From contig JAAUSP010000360.1 in the NCBI GenBank assembly GCA_012032575.1, positions 1 to 7,723 of the forward strand: DNA of 7,723 nucleotides, given 5' to 3'. Under the pieces are notes generated by a model. The model saw only the letters and a program-made list of their open reading frames with translations, had not been told where the DNA came from and did no database searches. The position numbers and the translations under genes were made by a program. Below, piece after piece: positions 1-5,666 of this stretch. Within the stretch, counting starts at the first letter, position 1; each line of letters opens with the position of its first letter. The DNA is from Anaerolineales bacterium (GTDB taxonomy: Bacteria > Chloroflexota > Anaerolineae > 4572-78 > J111).

Positions 1-118
1 CTGGGGGGTGGCTGTTGGGGCTCGGCAATAGGGCCACGGTGAGGGCCGGTTCTACCGCGCCACAAGCAGTTAGCAGGATGGCTAATAGTAAGACCATCCC
101 TTGAAAATATTTCAGCAT
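1..118 (-). CDS. Lipoprotein, 5' end only (partial)
   Basis: Only the first 39 codons are in the window; the gene runs off the left edge. It begins MLKYFQGMVLLLAILLTACG, a charged N-terminus and hydrophobic stretch followed by a lipobox LTAC with Cys at residue 19. It should therefore be exported, cut before the Cys and lipid-anchored on the outer face of the membrane. Start choice is firm: ATG at 116-118 has AAGGAGA (124-130) five bases upstream. The mature part seen so far is Pro/Ser-rich and gives no family. It follows the Crp/Fnr-type gene on the same strand after 78 bases with no obvious terminator, so it may be the last gene of that operon. Function cannot be assigned from this fragment. 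Confidence 0.8.
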   Translation of the reverse strand, partial: MLKYFQGMVLLLAILLTACGAVEPALTVALLPSPNSHPP

Positions 119-196
119 CAGACTCTCCTTTGGCTTCAGTCTTCGCGGTCAAGGTTAGTGTAAAGGCAAGGTCTTACAAATTTATTACGGTATCGT

Positions 197-868
197 TTAT
201 TCCGCCGCGACCTGCTCCAGCCCCAGCGGATCAAGGATGTCAATCTGCTTGCGGCCCGTCTCAATCAACTGCCGGGCCTTAAAGTCGTTCAGGGTTTGGG
301 TGGCCGTCTCACGGTATGTGCCGATGGCCTCGGCCAAATCCTGATGGGTATAGCCAGAGATGCTGCCGCCTTGCTCCTGACGTAAACGCAGCAGTAAGGC
401 GGCCATGCGGGCCGGAATGCTCTTAAAGGCCATATCTTCCAACTGGGTTTCGGCTTTGTTCAGCCGGTCAGCCATCACTTGCATAAAACGGAGCGCGACC
501 ATTGGCTTGCTGAGAATCAGACGCTCCACATCGTGGCGGCTCATCACACACAGCAGGCAGTCGTCCAGCGCTTCGGCAAATTTACTATGCATGCCCTGGC
601 CGATAATGCCCATTTCCCCAAAGATGGTACCGGGGCCGAGGGCGGCCACCGTTAATTTTTTACCTTCAGGCGAAAGACGGTAAAGCTGCACCCGGCCTTT
701 TTTCAGGATAAAGAGGACTTCGCTGGCGTCTTCGGGGCGGTAAAAAATCTTCCCCCGCCGGCACGTGCTCATCGTGGTCGTCCGCTCCATCTCCTGCATT
801 TCGGCTTGGGAGAGACCCTGGAAAACATCTATCTCGCGCAGATAATCTATTTTTTCACGGGTGTCCAC
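197..868 (-). CDS. Crp/Fnr-family transcriptional regulator
   Basis: This 223-residue protein has the full Crp/Fnr layout: a cyclic-nucleotide-binding-like beta-roll (about 13-125), a dimer helix (about 126-145) and a C-terminal winged helix-turn-helix (about 150-215). The HTH includes [20 protein letters not shown], the family's DNA-binding pattern. The loop that would hold cAMP ([13 protein letters not shown], 84-96) has Ser-Lys where CRP has the phosphate-binding Arg-Ser, so cAMP is an unlikely ligand. The three Cys (36, 104, 107) do not form the N-terminal four-Cys set of FNR, so an Fe-S sensor is also unlikely; a thiol or another ligand remains possible. Start is GTG at 866-868, with an in-frame TGA two codons upstream. 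The Shine-Dalgarno is weak. The upstream thioredoxin-fold gene, once its frameshift is corrected, ends at 847 inside this gene, so translation is probably coupled. The exact regulon is unknown. Confidence 0.93.
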   Translation of the reverse strand: MDTREKIDYLREIDVFQGLSQAEMQEMERTTTMSTCRRGKIFYRPEDASEVLFILKKGRVQLYRLSPEGKKLTVAALGPGTIFGEMGIIGQGMHSKFAEALDDCLLCVMSRHDVERLILSKPMVALRFMQVMADRLNKAETQLEDMAFKSIPARMAALLLRLRQEQGGSISGYTHQDLAEAIGTYRETATQTLNDFKARQLIETGRKQIDILDPLGLEQVAAE

Positions 869-1145
869 GGCTCAACCTGTCTGGATGGGATTGGATTGAC
901 CATTGCCTCGCTGGCCCACCGAGCTACTTCAACAGGACCGGGATTACCCAGGGAAACAATGCGATTGTTGAGCATGTAGGTAGGAGTGGCAAAACCGCTT
1001 CTGGGATATTAGCCTGGGGATCATCCAGGTCTATCAGCTCAACCGCAAGATGCGGATAATCCTGCTTGATCCGGGTCGCTGTGACCTGAGCCTCAGCGCA
1101 GCCGGGGCAGTGGTTGGTAACAAAGATTTTTAAGACTGATTTCAT
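847..1145 (-). pseudogene. Small thioredoxin-fold protein (CPGC), frameshifted
   Basis: Starting at ATG 1143-1145, the protein reads MKSVLKIFVTNHCPGCAEAQ: a first beta strand followed by a CPGC redox motif at residues 13-16, then a typical beta-alpha-beta continuation ending LAVELIDLDD. As written, the frame fails after residue 51 and stops at 924. Restoring one base in the four-base homopolymer at 991-994 lets it continue as AVFATPTYMLNNRIVSLGNP, which supplies the cis-Pro loop (TPT) and last strands of a thioredoxin fold, and it then ends at a TAG at 847-849. The restored protein is about 99 residues, normal for this family of small thiol-disulfide proteins. It overlaps the Crp/Fnr-type gene by 22 bases, suggesting a coupled redox-sensor pair. 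The frameshift could be a sequencing error or a real mutation. It has no signal peptide, so it is presumably cytosolic. Confidence 0.82.
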
Positions 1146-1171
1146 CCTGGCGAACCCATCCTCTCTTAAGA

Positions 1172-1220
1172 ACTCATACGAAGTTTTATGAGTAACTTAT
1201 GTTCTTTACTCATCTATATA
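1172..1220 (-). promoter_or_regulatory. Candidate promoter -10 with clustered inverted repeats
   Basis: On the minus strand a TATATA (-10-like, 1215-1220) lies about 70 bases upstream of the thioredoxin-fold gene. Immediately downstream is an 8-base inverted repeat, ATGAGTAA (1188-1195) and TTACTCAT (1206-1213), with a 10-base spacer. A third half-site ACTCAT at 1172-1177 pairs with ATGAGT at 1188-1193, also with a 10-base spacer. Two overlapping palindromes next to a -10 is a typical operator layout. Autoregulation by the downstream Crp/Fnr-type protein is an inference. I see no convincing -35. Confidence 0.4.
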
Positions 1221-1260
1221 CTATCACTATCTTTGCAGTTTTCATAACCAATCAAAATTT

Positions 1261-1350
1261 GCACGCAGATGACGCAGATTCGACTGATTTTCGCTGATTT
1301 TTTCTAAATTTCTCTGCGTAAATCTGCGTTTATCAGCGTTTATCAGCGTT
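1261..1350. repeat. Intergenic CGCAGAT/ATCTGCG-type repeat
   Basis: This low-complexity stretch is built from alternations of CGCAGAT, CGCTGAT and their complements. CGCAGATT (1273-1280) is inverted as AATCTGCG (1321-1328), CGCTGAT (1292-1298) as ATCAGCG (1332-1338 and 1342-1348), and TTTATCAGCG is repeated in tandem at 1329-1348. Repeats of this wording are common between genes in several free-living phyla and often yield spurious protein predictions. It can fold on itself. It fills the gap between the DoxX-family gene and the thioredoxin-fold gene; no gene is supported in it. Confidence 0.6.
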
Positions 1351-1373
1351 CTATTTAAAAAGTGCAAAGGTAG

Positions 1374-1384
1374 TGATACTATCA
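1374..1384. promoter_or_regulatory. Palindrome TGATA-C-TATCA, copy 1
   Basis: This is a perfect five-base inverted repeat around a central C. It lies within a 14-base sequence, TGATACTATCATAA (1374-1387), that recurs exactly at 4704-4717 in the other regulatory gap of this window. A weaker match (ATATACTATCA) sits at 1216-1226, over the candidate -10 of the thioredoxin-fold gene. Placement only in non-coding gaps beside redox genes suggests a shared operator. The binding protein is unknown. Confidence 0.4.
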
Positions 1385-1497
1385 TAATAGAGCAATCCGG
1401 GTAAGTAATGACAATTACAATTGGGGTGGAAAAGACTGTTTTGAATACCATAGCTTCAAGTTGATTCGGGTCTAACAGTTCAACGATAAGGTCCGCG

Positions 1498-2171
1498 TCA
1501 GGTTAACCAGAGCCATAAGCTGGCCAGACGATTGCCCCGCTCAATCGCCGTTTGCAGTCGAGGTCGCAGCAGGGCATCGAAGCCGAAGAAACGCCCTGGC
1601 GCAAAAGCCAGCAACACCAACGATAGAACAACCATCAATGGTAACTCCACTCCCACTCAAAGGGACTGCTGATCCCGGCCAGGCCAATCATCAATTGCGC
1701 AGATTGGGCCAGGGCGACCAATCCACCCAAACGACTGAATAAGCCCAGGAGCAGGCTGACAAAAATGAAGGCTTCCATCCCCCAAATAACGTATCCAAAC
1801 CAGCCGATATTGGGCATGACAAAGTTTTTGAGGAACAACCCGTTCAACTGGGCCGCCCAACCGAGATCAACGGCCAATTCCGGCTGGCCCTGGTTATCAA
1901 GATTCGTTACAAACATCGGCCGAGGTCGTTCAGACCAGACGACCTCAACCCCAATCCAGTCGCACAAGCCGGTACTACGAACCAGCCGCCCCTCCGCATT
2001 GGCCGTGGTAAAGTGGAAATCCGCCGGGCAGCCAAAAGTGGGCGGCATTTTCCAGAACAGGCTGCTGAAAAAGAGATAGGCCAGGGCTATGCGAGCGATA
2101 ACCAGAATTACTTTTTGTAACATTCCTTCCCAGGCAATCACTTTGGATTGGGTGAGAGGGTAAGTAGTCAT
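1498..2171 (-). pseudogene. DoxX-family membrane protein, frameshifted near C-terminus
   Basis: The start is firm: ATG at 2169-2171 with AAGGAG (2178-2183) six bases upstream. The protein has an N-terminal membrane helix (about 18-40, ending AYLFFSSLFW), an extracytoplasmic loop of roughly 90 residues with two Cys (FGCPAD and TGLCDW), then two or more further helices including GMEAFIFVSLLLGLF and LVALAQSAQLMIGLAG. This is the DoxX/DoxD-like layout, the family that includes the quinone-reducing membrane subunit of thiosulfate oxidation; the actual substrate here is unknown. As written it stops at 1635 after SPFEWEWSYH. Adding one base at 1637-1638 continues into MVVLSLVLLAFAPGRFFGFD, the expected last helix, and ends at TGA 1498-1500, giving about 224 residues. 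An alternative is a separate 45-residue ORF starting in the TGATG overlap, which I think less likely. It follows the DUF3179 gene by 46 bases, probably in one operon. Confidence 0.8.
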
Positions 2172-2217
2172 GAAAATCTCCTTCTTTATCCTAAATTTTC
2201 CCTATTTTTGGTAAACC

Positions 2218-3540
2218 TCAGCCGCCATAAACTGTTGTATCCGGCCGGAAAGCGGCCCAGGCAAACCAGAAATGAACGTGGCTCAACACCGGCTCAAGCT
2301 GCTCTCCGGCCAACTCCCCCTTAATCGCCCGGCCAAAGACATCCCATTCGCTGCCGGTCTCGTTATCGGTGATAACCCCATCCTTGTGGCCAAACGTCAG
2401 CGCTCGTCCAGCCACTTCAGGGCTGAACATGGCGGCTGAACCCACTTCTCTGGACTCGGCAATCTCACCTTTGTCCAGCGCTGACACCTGGCCCGGCTCG
2501 TAAAAAATGACAATCTTCGCCCCTTCGAACGTATCTTCAATCACCCCCTGCTCGGCGATAACGGCCAGGGGGTAGGCCGCCGCACTTTTACCGGAGAAGA
2601 TACCCAGCACCCGCTCCGTGGCCGGCAGGCGGGGGTCAGGGGTATCCGAAAACAGGAACGGCTGGGGCGAAGAGTCATAACCAACGTAGGGGTTTTGTCC
2701 GTAAGGCCGCCCGGCGTTGGAAAGCACAACCCCGTTGGGATACGCTGCCTTAAAATCCTTCCAGGCGACCAGTTGGGCCGGGATCAGTTCAAGCTGCGTG
2801 CCGGTCAGGTCGCCCACAATGGCCTCGCCGGTAAACTGCTGCCACCAGGACAGAGTTTTGTTGTCCCACATAATCAAATCGCTGTTGCGCAGATTGCCGG
2901 AGACGCCGAAGCGCAGCACCTCGCCGTTGACCTCTCTTTTGAAAACGATGGCCGCATTGCACAGCGGACAAAAGGTCACGGCGACGGGAATACCGGCAAT
3001 TTCATCATTGGCAATCTCGTGGCGGGTCAGAATGGCCAGGGGGTAGGCTTTGGCTTCGTCGCCGACGGCCAGAGCAATGACCGGCTGCGCATCCGCGAGC
3101 CATTCGTCACCTTTGGCAATCGAATCAAAGGTGGGATTATCAATCGGGGGGATGCCGTCGGGCGGCGGGCCGCCGGAGAGAATGTCGGCATAATCGGCAC
3201 TGTGTTTGCAGAAGTTGGTTTTGAGGCCGCTGTCGGGGTCAACTATCTCCTCTCCGGCATACCGGGCCAGGGTTTCCGCCGTCCAGGTGTCAGAGGTGAA
3301 TCTTACGCTGATTCCGTTAAATGGATCAGTGCAGTTGGCGGGATGAGTATCGGCCGCAACAGTTGTTTCTGCCTCCGGCTGAGTTTTGGCTGTATCTGCC
3401 CCCTCTTCCGCTGCTTTGGCCTCATCGGCCACAGGTTGAGCGACTTCATTACTTTTGGGTGCGGTTTCCGTAGTTCCGCACTGAGCCGCCACGGTAGCCA
3501 GGGCCAACATTATTAATCCAATCCAAATCAATTGCTTCAT
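2218..3540 (-). CDS. DUF3179 domain-containing lipoprotein
   Basis: A 440-residue protein of the DUF3179 family, function unknown. The N-terminus MKQLIWIGLIMLALATVAAQ is a signal peptide, with a Cys at residue 21 followed by a low-complexity Ala/Glu/Thr linker (about 22-70), as in surface lipoproteins; Gln just before the Cys makes the lipobox imperfect. The family core spans about 145 to the end and includes VTFCPLCNAAIVF (Cys 191 and 194), GVSGNLRNSDLIMWD, and the tail HVHFWFAWAAF. The paired Cys and conserved His/Asp suggest metal or redox chemistry, but that is inference. I chose ATG at 3538-3540 over the ATG at 3577-3579 because AAAGG (3549-3553) precedes it, the signal peptide then begins correctly, and the longer start lies inside the promoter spacer. 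It is the first gene of a probable operon with the DoxX-family gene. Confidence 0.92.
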   Translation of the reverse strand: MKQLIWIGLIMLALATVAAQCGTTETAPKSNEVAQPVADEAKAAEEGADTAKTQPEAETTVAADTHPANCTDPFNGISVRFTSDTWTAETLARYAGEEIVDPDSGLKTNFCKHSADYADILSGGPPPDGIPPIDNPTFDSIAKGDEWLADAQPVIALAVGDEAKAYPLAILTRHEIANDEIAGIPVAVTFCPLCNAAIVFKREVNGEVLRFGVSGNLRNSDLIMWDNKTLSWWQQFTGEAIVGDLTGTQLELIPAQLVAWKDFKAAYPNGVVLSNAGRPYGQNPYVGYDSSPQPFLFSDTPDPRLPATERVLGIFSGKSAAAYPLAVIAEQGVIEDTFEGAKIVIFYEPGQVSALDKGEIAESREVGSAAMFSPEVAGRALTFGHKDGVITDNETGSEWDVFGRAIKGELAGEQLEPVLSHVHFWFAWAAFRPDTTVYGG

Positions 3541-3566
3541 GGGTTTCGCCTTTATAGCTAAATTTG

Positions 3567-3595
3567 ATAATAACCCCATGCTATCTGGTTTTCAA
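3567..3595 (-). promoter_or_regulatory. Sigma-70-type promoter for the DUF3179 gene
   Basis: On the minus strand TTGAAA (3590-3595) and TATTAT (3567-3572) are separated by exactly 17 bases, each one or two mismatches from consensus. This places the transcript start about 20 bases before the ATG at 3540. It also rules out the upstream ATG at 3579 as a start from this promoter. Confidence 0.65.
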
Positions 3596-3693
3596 ATAAA
3601 GTTCTGTAGGCCACCTTACATAGAAAAGAGAGAAGATCGGCTATAGTTGTAATAACACCTGACATCTTGCCCGATGAGAGGAAGTAACGGACC

Positions 3694-3882
3694 GTGAGGT
3701 ACATTATCCTCCTTTTTACCCTGGTTCTACTGGCGGCTTTCCTGAGTATGCCCCAAACCGCCGTCAAATATCTACATCACCGTAACGATGTGCCTGCTTG
3801 CGCCTCCATACCAGACAAGCGGCCTTCATTAGAACCCTTCTTGGATGATCCGCAACTATGCCTTCATCTTTTGCTTGATTGA
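3694..3882 (+). pseudogene. Short ORF with hydrophobic N-terminus, possible gene remnant
   Basis: A GTG-started reading frame of 62 codons, preceded by an AGGAAG-like site. The first 22 residues (MRYIILLFTLVLLAAFLSMP) look like a signal peptide or membrane helix. The rest has no recognisable family but includes SLEPFL, which resembles the SLEPPL segment found near the start of flavin reductases. It runs into the flavin reductase-like sequence that begins in another frame at 3845. It may therefore be the damaged 5' part of that gene joined to something else, or chance. Confidence is low. Confidence 0.25.
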
Positions 3883-4200
3883 ACAGAGCGGTGTTTTTGC
3901 GGTGAATATTCTGGGCGCGGATCAAGTGGCCTGGGGTATGCGTTTTGCCGGCATGAAACCGGAAATGAAAGATCGCTTTGCCGGGATTGAGGCCAGGGTG
4001 GCGGTAACAAATAGCCCTATTTTGCCCAACACGCTGGGCTGGGTTGATTGCGAATTGCGCTATGCCTATGACGGGGGCGACCATACCATTTTGTCGGTGA
4101 AGTGGTCGCCGGAGGCACGAGTGACCAAGACGATCCGCTGCTGTATTATAACCGAACCTGGCGAGAGTTGGCTCGTCTGGAAGAAGCCGTGCGGGTGTAA
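3845..4200 (+). pseudogene. Flavin reductase-like (FMN-binding split barrel), frameshifted and 5'-damaged
   Basis: From about 3886 the sequence reads SGVFAVNILGADQ, then GMRFAGMKPEMKDRFAGI, then SPILPNTLGWVDCELRY and GGDHTI. This order is typical of flavin reductase domain proteins, which reduce free FMN or FAD with NAD(P)H. After GGDHTI the frame breaks at the TTTT of 4089-4092; adding one T restores FVGEVVAGGTSDQDDPLLYY and then RTWRELARLEEAVRV, ending at TAA 4198-4200 as the family should. About 40 N-terminal residues are expected before SGVFAVN, but the stretch 3740-3880 reads only as pieces in different frames (for example SLEPFL at about 3829 in another frame), so the 5' part is damaged or the start is lost. 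If functional, it would be a roughly 160-residue cytosolic oxidoreductase. The long minus-strand frame over the same bases is its shadow. Confidence 0.7.
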
Positions 4201-4413
4201 CAATGAAATCGAATTGATTTCCGTCGGCTTCGTCTTCAGCGTATTGGCCCGTCTGGCTGATGCCTTCGATTTTGACCTCACTACATCCGCCCGTTGGAGA
4301 GTCGGCGGCAAGGTGTTCTATTGGCTGGGCTACAGCCGGACGAGTATACCGGGCCAAAAGGAGAAACTTTCAATCTCGATACTTGCTTTCGACTGTTGAA
4401 AACAAAAAATTAA
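4201..4413 (+). pseudogene. Coding-like remnant, unrecognised
   Basis: Directly after the flavin reductase-like gene, one frame reads SVLARLADAFDFDLT (up to about 4283) and a second frame continues YIRPLESRRQGVLLAGLQPD and then EYTGPKGETFNLDTCFRLL, ending at TAA 4411-4413. Joined by a one-base shift near 4276-4283 they would make a small protein of about 65-70 residues with normal composition. I do not recognise it. It could be a decayed gene, a gene hidden by a sequencing error, or chance. No convincing start or ribosome site is visible. Confidence 0.3.
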
Positions 4414-4664
4414 TTATTTGGCAGCGGCCATGGGCAGGTCAAAACATCGGAGCCACACCGGCGTAAGTGTATCGCGCATTGCTGTAACCGAGAGAATATC
4501 GCCTCAGACTCATAGCCTTCACCTACCAGGTCGCTTAGAAATTCAAGCAATGCTTGCCATTCCGCACAAGTAAGGGGCGGAAGTTGGTCTGTCTGCTCGG
4601 CTAACAACAATTGCCACACAGGGCGTGGACTGGGGATGAATATTGTCTCTCTTTTTTGGAACAT
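4410..4664 (-). CDS. Small hypothetical protein (84 aa)
   Basis: ATG at 4662-4664 is preceded by AAAGGTG seven bases upstream, a good ribosome site. The product has no membrane segment or signal peptide; its middle (LTCAEWQALLEFLSDLVGEG and following residues) is predicted helical, with four Cys in the C-terminal two thirds. I recognise no family. It converges on the coding-like remnant above, their stop codons overlapping at 4410-4413, and is divergent from the thioredoxin gene at 4951, so the two may share the regulatory gap between them. A TATGAT on the minus strand inside 4709-4716 could be its -10. Confidence 0.5.
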   Translation of the reverse strand: MFQKRETIFIPSPRPVWQLLLAEQTDQLPPLTCAEWQALLEFLSDLVGEGYESEAIFSRLQQCAIHLRRCGSDVLTCPWPLPNN

Positions 4665-4703
4665 CTTTGTTCACCTTTAACATTTGGTATGCCTTTTGGG
4701 TAT

Positions 4704-4714
4704 TGATACTATCA
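4704..4714. promoter_or_regulatory. Palindrome TGATA-C-TATCA, copy 2
   Basis: Exact second copy of the perfect palindrome at 1374-1384, in the identical 14-base context TGATACTATCATAA. It lies about 40 bases upstream of the 84-residue minus-strand gene and about 240 bases upstream of the thioredoxin gene. On the minus strand it overlaps a TATGAT that could serve as a -10, the position expected for a repressor site. Confidence 0.4.
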
Positions 4715-4903
4715 TAACAATGGCTATTTCATTAAGTATATCATAGCGGATAATGGCGGCAGGGTCAGTAAGTTGTCTTACATTATCGGTCAAGTCGTCT
4801 TTTCCAATCACCTCACAAAAAAGTTTTGTAAAAAGGAGAGGACTCGGCCAATACAGGTGCAAGTTTGGTGAGCTATCTTACAGAACTAGCCTGCTTCATC
4901 GAG

Positions 4904-4909
4904 TATAAT
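4904..4909 (+). promoter_or_regulatory. Consensus -10 (TATAAT) for the thioredoxin operon
   Basis: A perfect TATAAT lies 42 bases before the ATG at 4951. No good -35 is present at 16-18 bases; the nearest candidate, TTACAG at 4878-4883, would need a 20-base spacer. The promoter may therefore need an activator. The rest of the gap 4665-4950 holds palindrome copy 2 and a short inverted repeat ACAAAA/TTTTGT at 4815-4829; I support no gene in it. Confidence 0.4.
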
Positions 4910-4950
4910 GGCCTGGATGTGACTCAAAATTCTAAATACAAGGAGACTTT

Positions 4951-5565
4951 ATGGCCATAACAACTCAGAAAAAACAACCCAAGCCAGGTAAGCGAAAAGC
5001 CACGCCAAGTGCTTTTAGCCGCCTCAAGTTAGCCGGTATCGCCATCTTGGTGGCCGGCTTGCTGGCCTTTGGGGTAGCCCAACTTATGGATGCTAACCAA
5101 CCGGCTATTTCATCTGCGGTCAAGGGCAACCCCACTGCTTCGCCAGGGGTGAACTCCGACCCTGCCTCCAACCAAGAAAGTGGAACGGACTCGCCTATTG
5201 ATGCGACTGACCTTGAGGCGAAATATCTTGGCCCACCCACCGATGTGGCTAACCTCTCTCTAGCCGAGGCAGGGCAAGCCGGACAGCCCGTGCTGGTCTG
5301 GTTCCACGCCGATTGGTGACACGTTTGCCAGCAGGCAAAACCGGAGGTCGTGAACCTCGGCCAAGAATTTGCAGGAAAGGTAAAAATTGTGCGTTTGAAT
5401 GTGGATCATGCGGAGAGCCGTGAGGCGCTCCGGCGCTATGGGGTTAGAGGTACGCCAAGCTTTGTCCTATTCGACGCAGCCGGTCAAATTCGGGGTAATG
5501 TGACCGGCTGGCCCGGCTATCAAGCCTTTGCCGATGCTTTTAAGGAATTGCTGGTAGACGGATAA
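4951..5565 (+). CDS. Membrane-anchored thioredoxin, candidate selenoprotein (in-frame TGA at catalytic Cys)
   Basis: Start is ATG 4951 with AAGGAG (4940-4945) five bases upstream. Residues 1-27 are Lys/Arg-rich, about 27-46 form one membrane helix (LAGIAILVAGLLAF), 47-100 are a Ser/Pro/Asn linker and about 105-204 a thioredoxin domain facing outside. The domain reads VLVWFHADW, then TGA (5317-5319), then HVCQQAKPEV, then VKIVRLNVDH, GVRGTPSFVLFD and NVTGW, ending TAA at 5563-5565. The TGA sits at residue 123, exactly the first Cys of WCxxC; the resolving Cys is 126 and the cis-Pro is 169. The frame is unchanged on both sides, so this is not an indel. Reading TGA as selenocysteine gives a normal 204-residue protein. 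The alternative is a nonsense mutation or base error from TGC/TGT. The role would be reducing disulfides outside the membrane, fed by the CcdA and TrxR encoded downstream. No selenocysteine machinery is in the window. Confidence 0.78.
5341..5360 (+). promoter_or_regulatory. Candidate bacterial SECIS hairpin
   Basis: CCGGAGGT (5341-5348) pairs with ACCTCGG (5354-5360), seven pairs with one bulged G, around the loop CGTGA. The loop begins 29 bases after the TGA and has G at its second position. Bacterial SECIS elements lie just after the UGA, within the coding sequence, with a small G/U-containing apical loop at roughly this distance. A nearer hairpin (TTTGCC/GGCAAA, 5324-5339) has its loop only about 10 bases after the TGA, which is too close. 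A chance hairpin cannot be excluded. Confidence 0.4.
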
Positions 5566-5604
5566 ACTTTGACTTAAGCCATTACCCAAATGTGTCATAA
5601 CCCT

Positions 5605-5636
5605 CAAAAGCCCCATCCTTGGCGATTGGGCTTTTG
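5605..5636 (+). terminator. Terminator- or attenuator-like hairpin
   Basis: CAAAAGCCC (5605-5613) and GGGCTTTTG (5628-5636) form a perfect nine-base stem, with further inner pairing ATC/GAT. It lies between the thioredoxin and Grx-TrxR genes. The A-tract/T-tract outer stem is typical of intrinsic terminators, but the following AATTTC is only weakly T-rich, so partial read-through into the next gene is likely. Confidence 0.55.
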
Positions 5637-5666
5637 AATTTCAACATAACTTTATGGAGCGATAAG

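Noticed and set aside
1242..1451. A 69-codon minus-strand open frame containing TLINADKRRFTQRNLEKISE
   Set aside because: It lies over the CGCAGAT-type intergenic repeat, whose translation commonly gives such spurious products; there is no family and no good ribosome site.
2695..3516. A 273-codon plus-strand open frame
   Set aside because: It is the shadow of the DUF3179 gene, which has a promoter, ribosome site, signal peptide and conserved motifs on the other strand.
3764..4357. A long (197-codon) minus-strand open frame
   Set aside because: It is antisense to the flavin reductase-like sequence, whose motifs on the plus strand are clear; the minus product has no recognisable domain.
4677..4862. 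A 61-codon minus-strand open frame upstream of the 84-residue gene
   Set aside because: It has no clear ribosome site and odd composition, and it overlaps the palindrome and promoter-like sequences, so it is probably chance.
5317..5319. Genetic code change (TGA read as Trp or Gly) to explain the in-frame stop
   Set aside because: The position calls for Cys or Sec, not Trp or Gly, and TGA acts as the natural stop of the restored DoxX-family gene.
5324..5339. The TTTGCC/GGCAAA hairpin right after the TGA as the SECIS element
   Set aside because: Its loop begins only about 10 bases after the TGA, closer than known bacterial SECIS loops; the hairpin at 5341-5360 fits better.
5350..5565. A separate thioredoxin C-terminal ORF starting at GTG 5350
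   Set aside because: It is in the same frame as the upstream ORF and would lack the catalytic motif; it is the second half of the TGA-containing thioredoxin.
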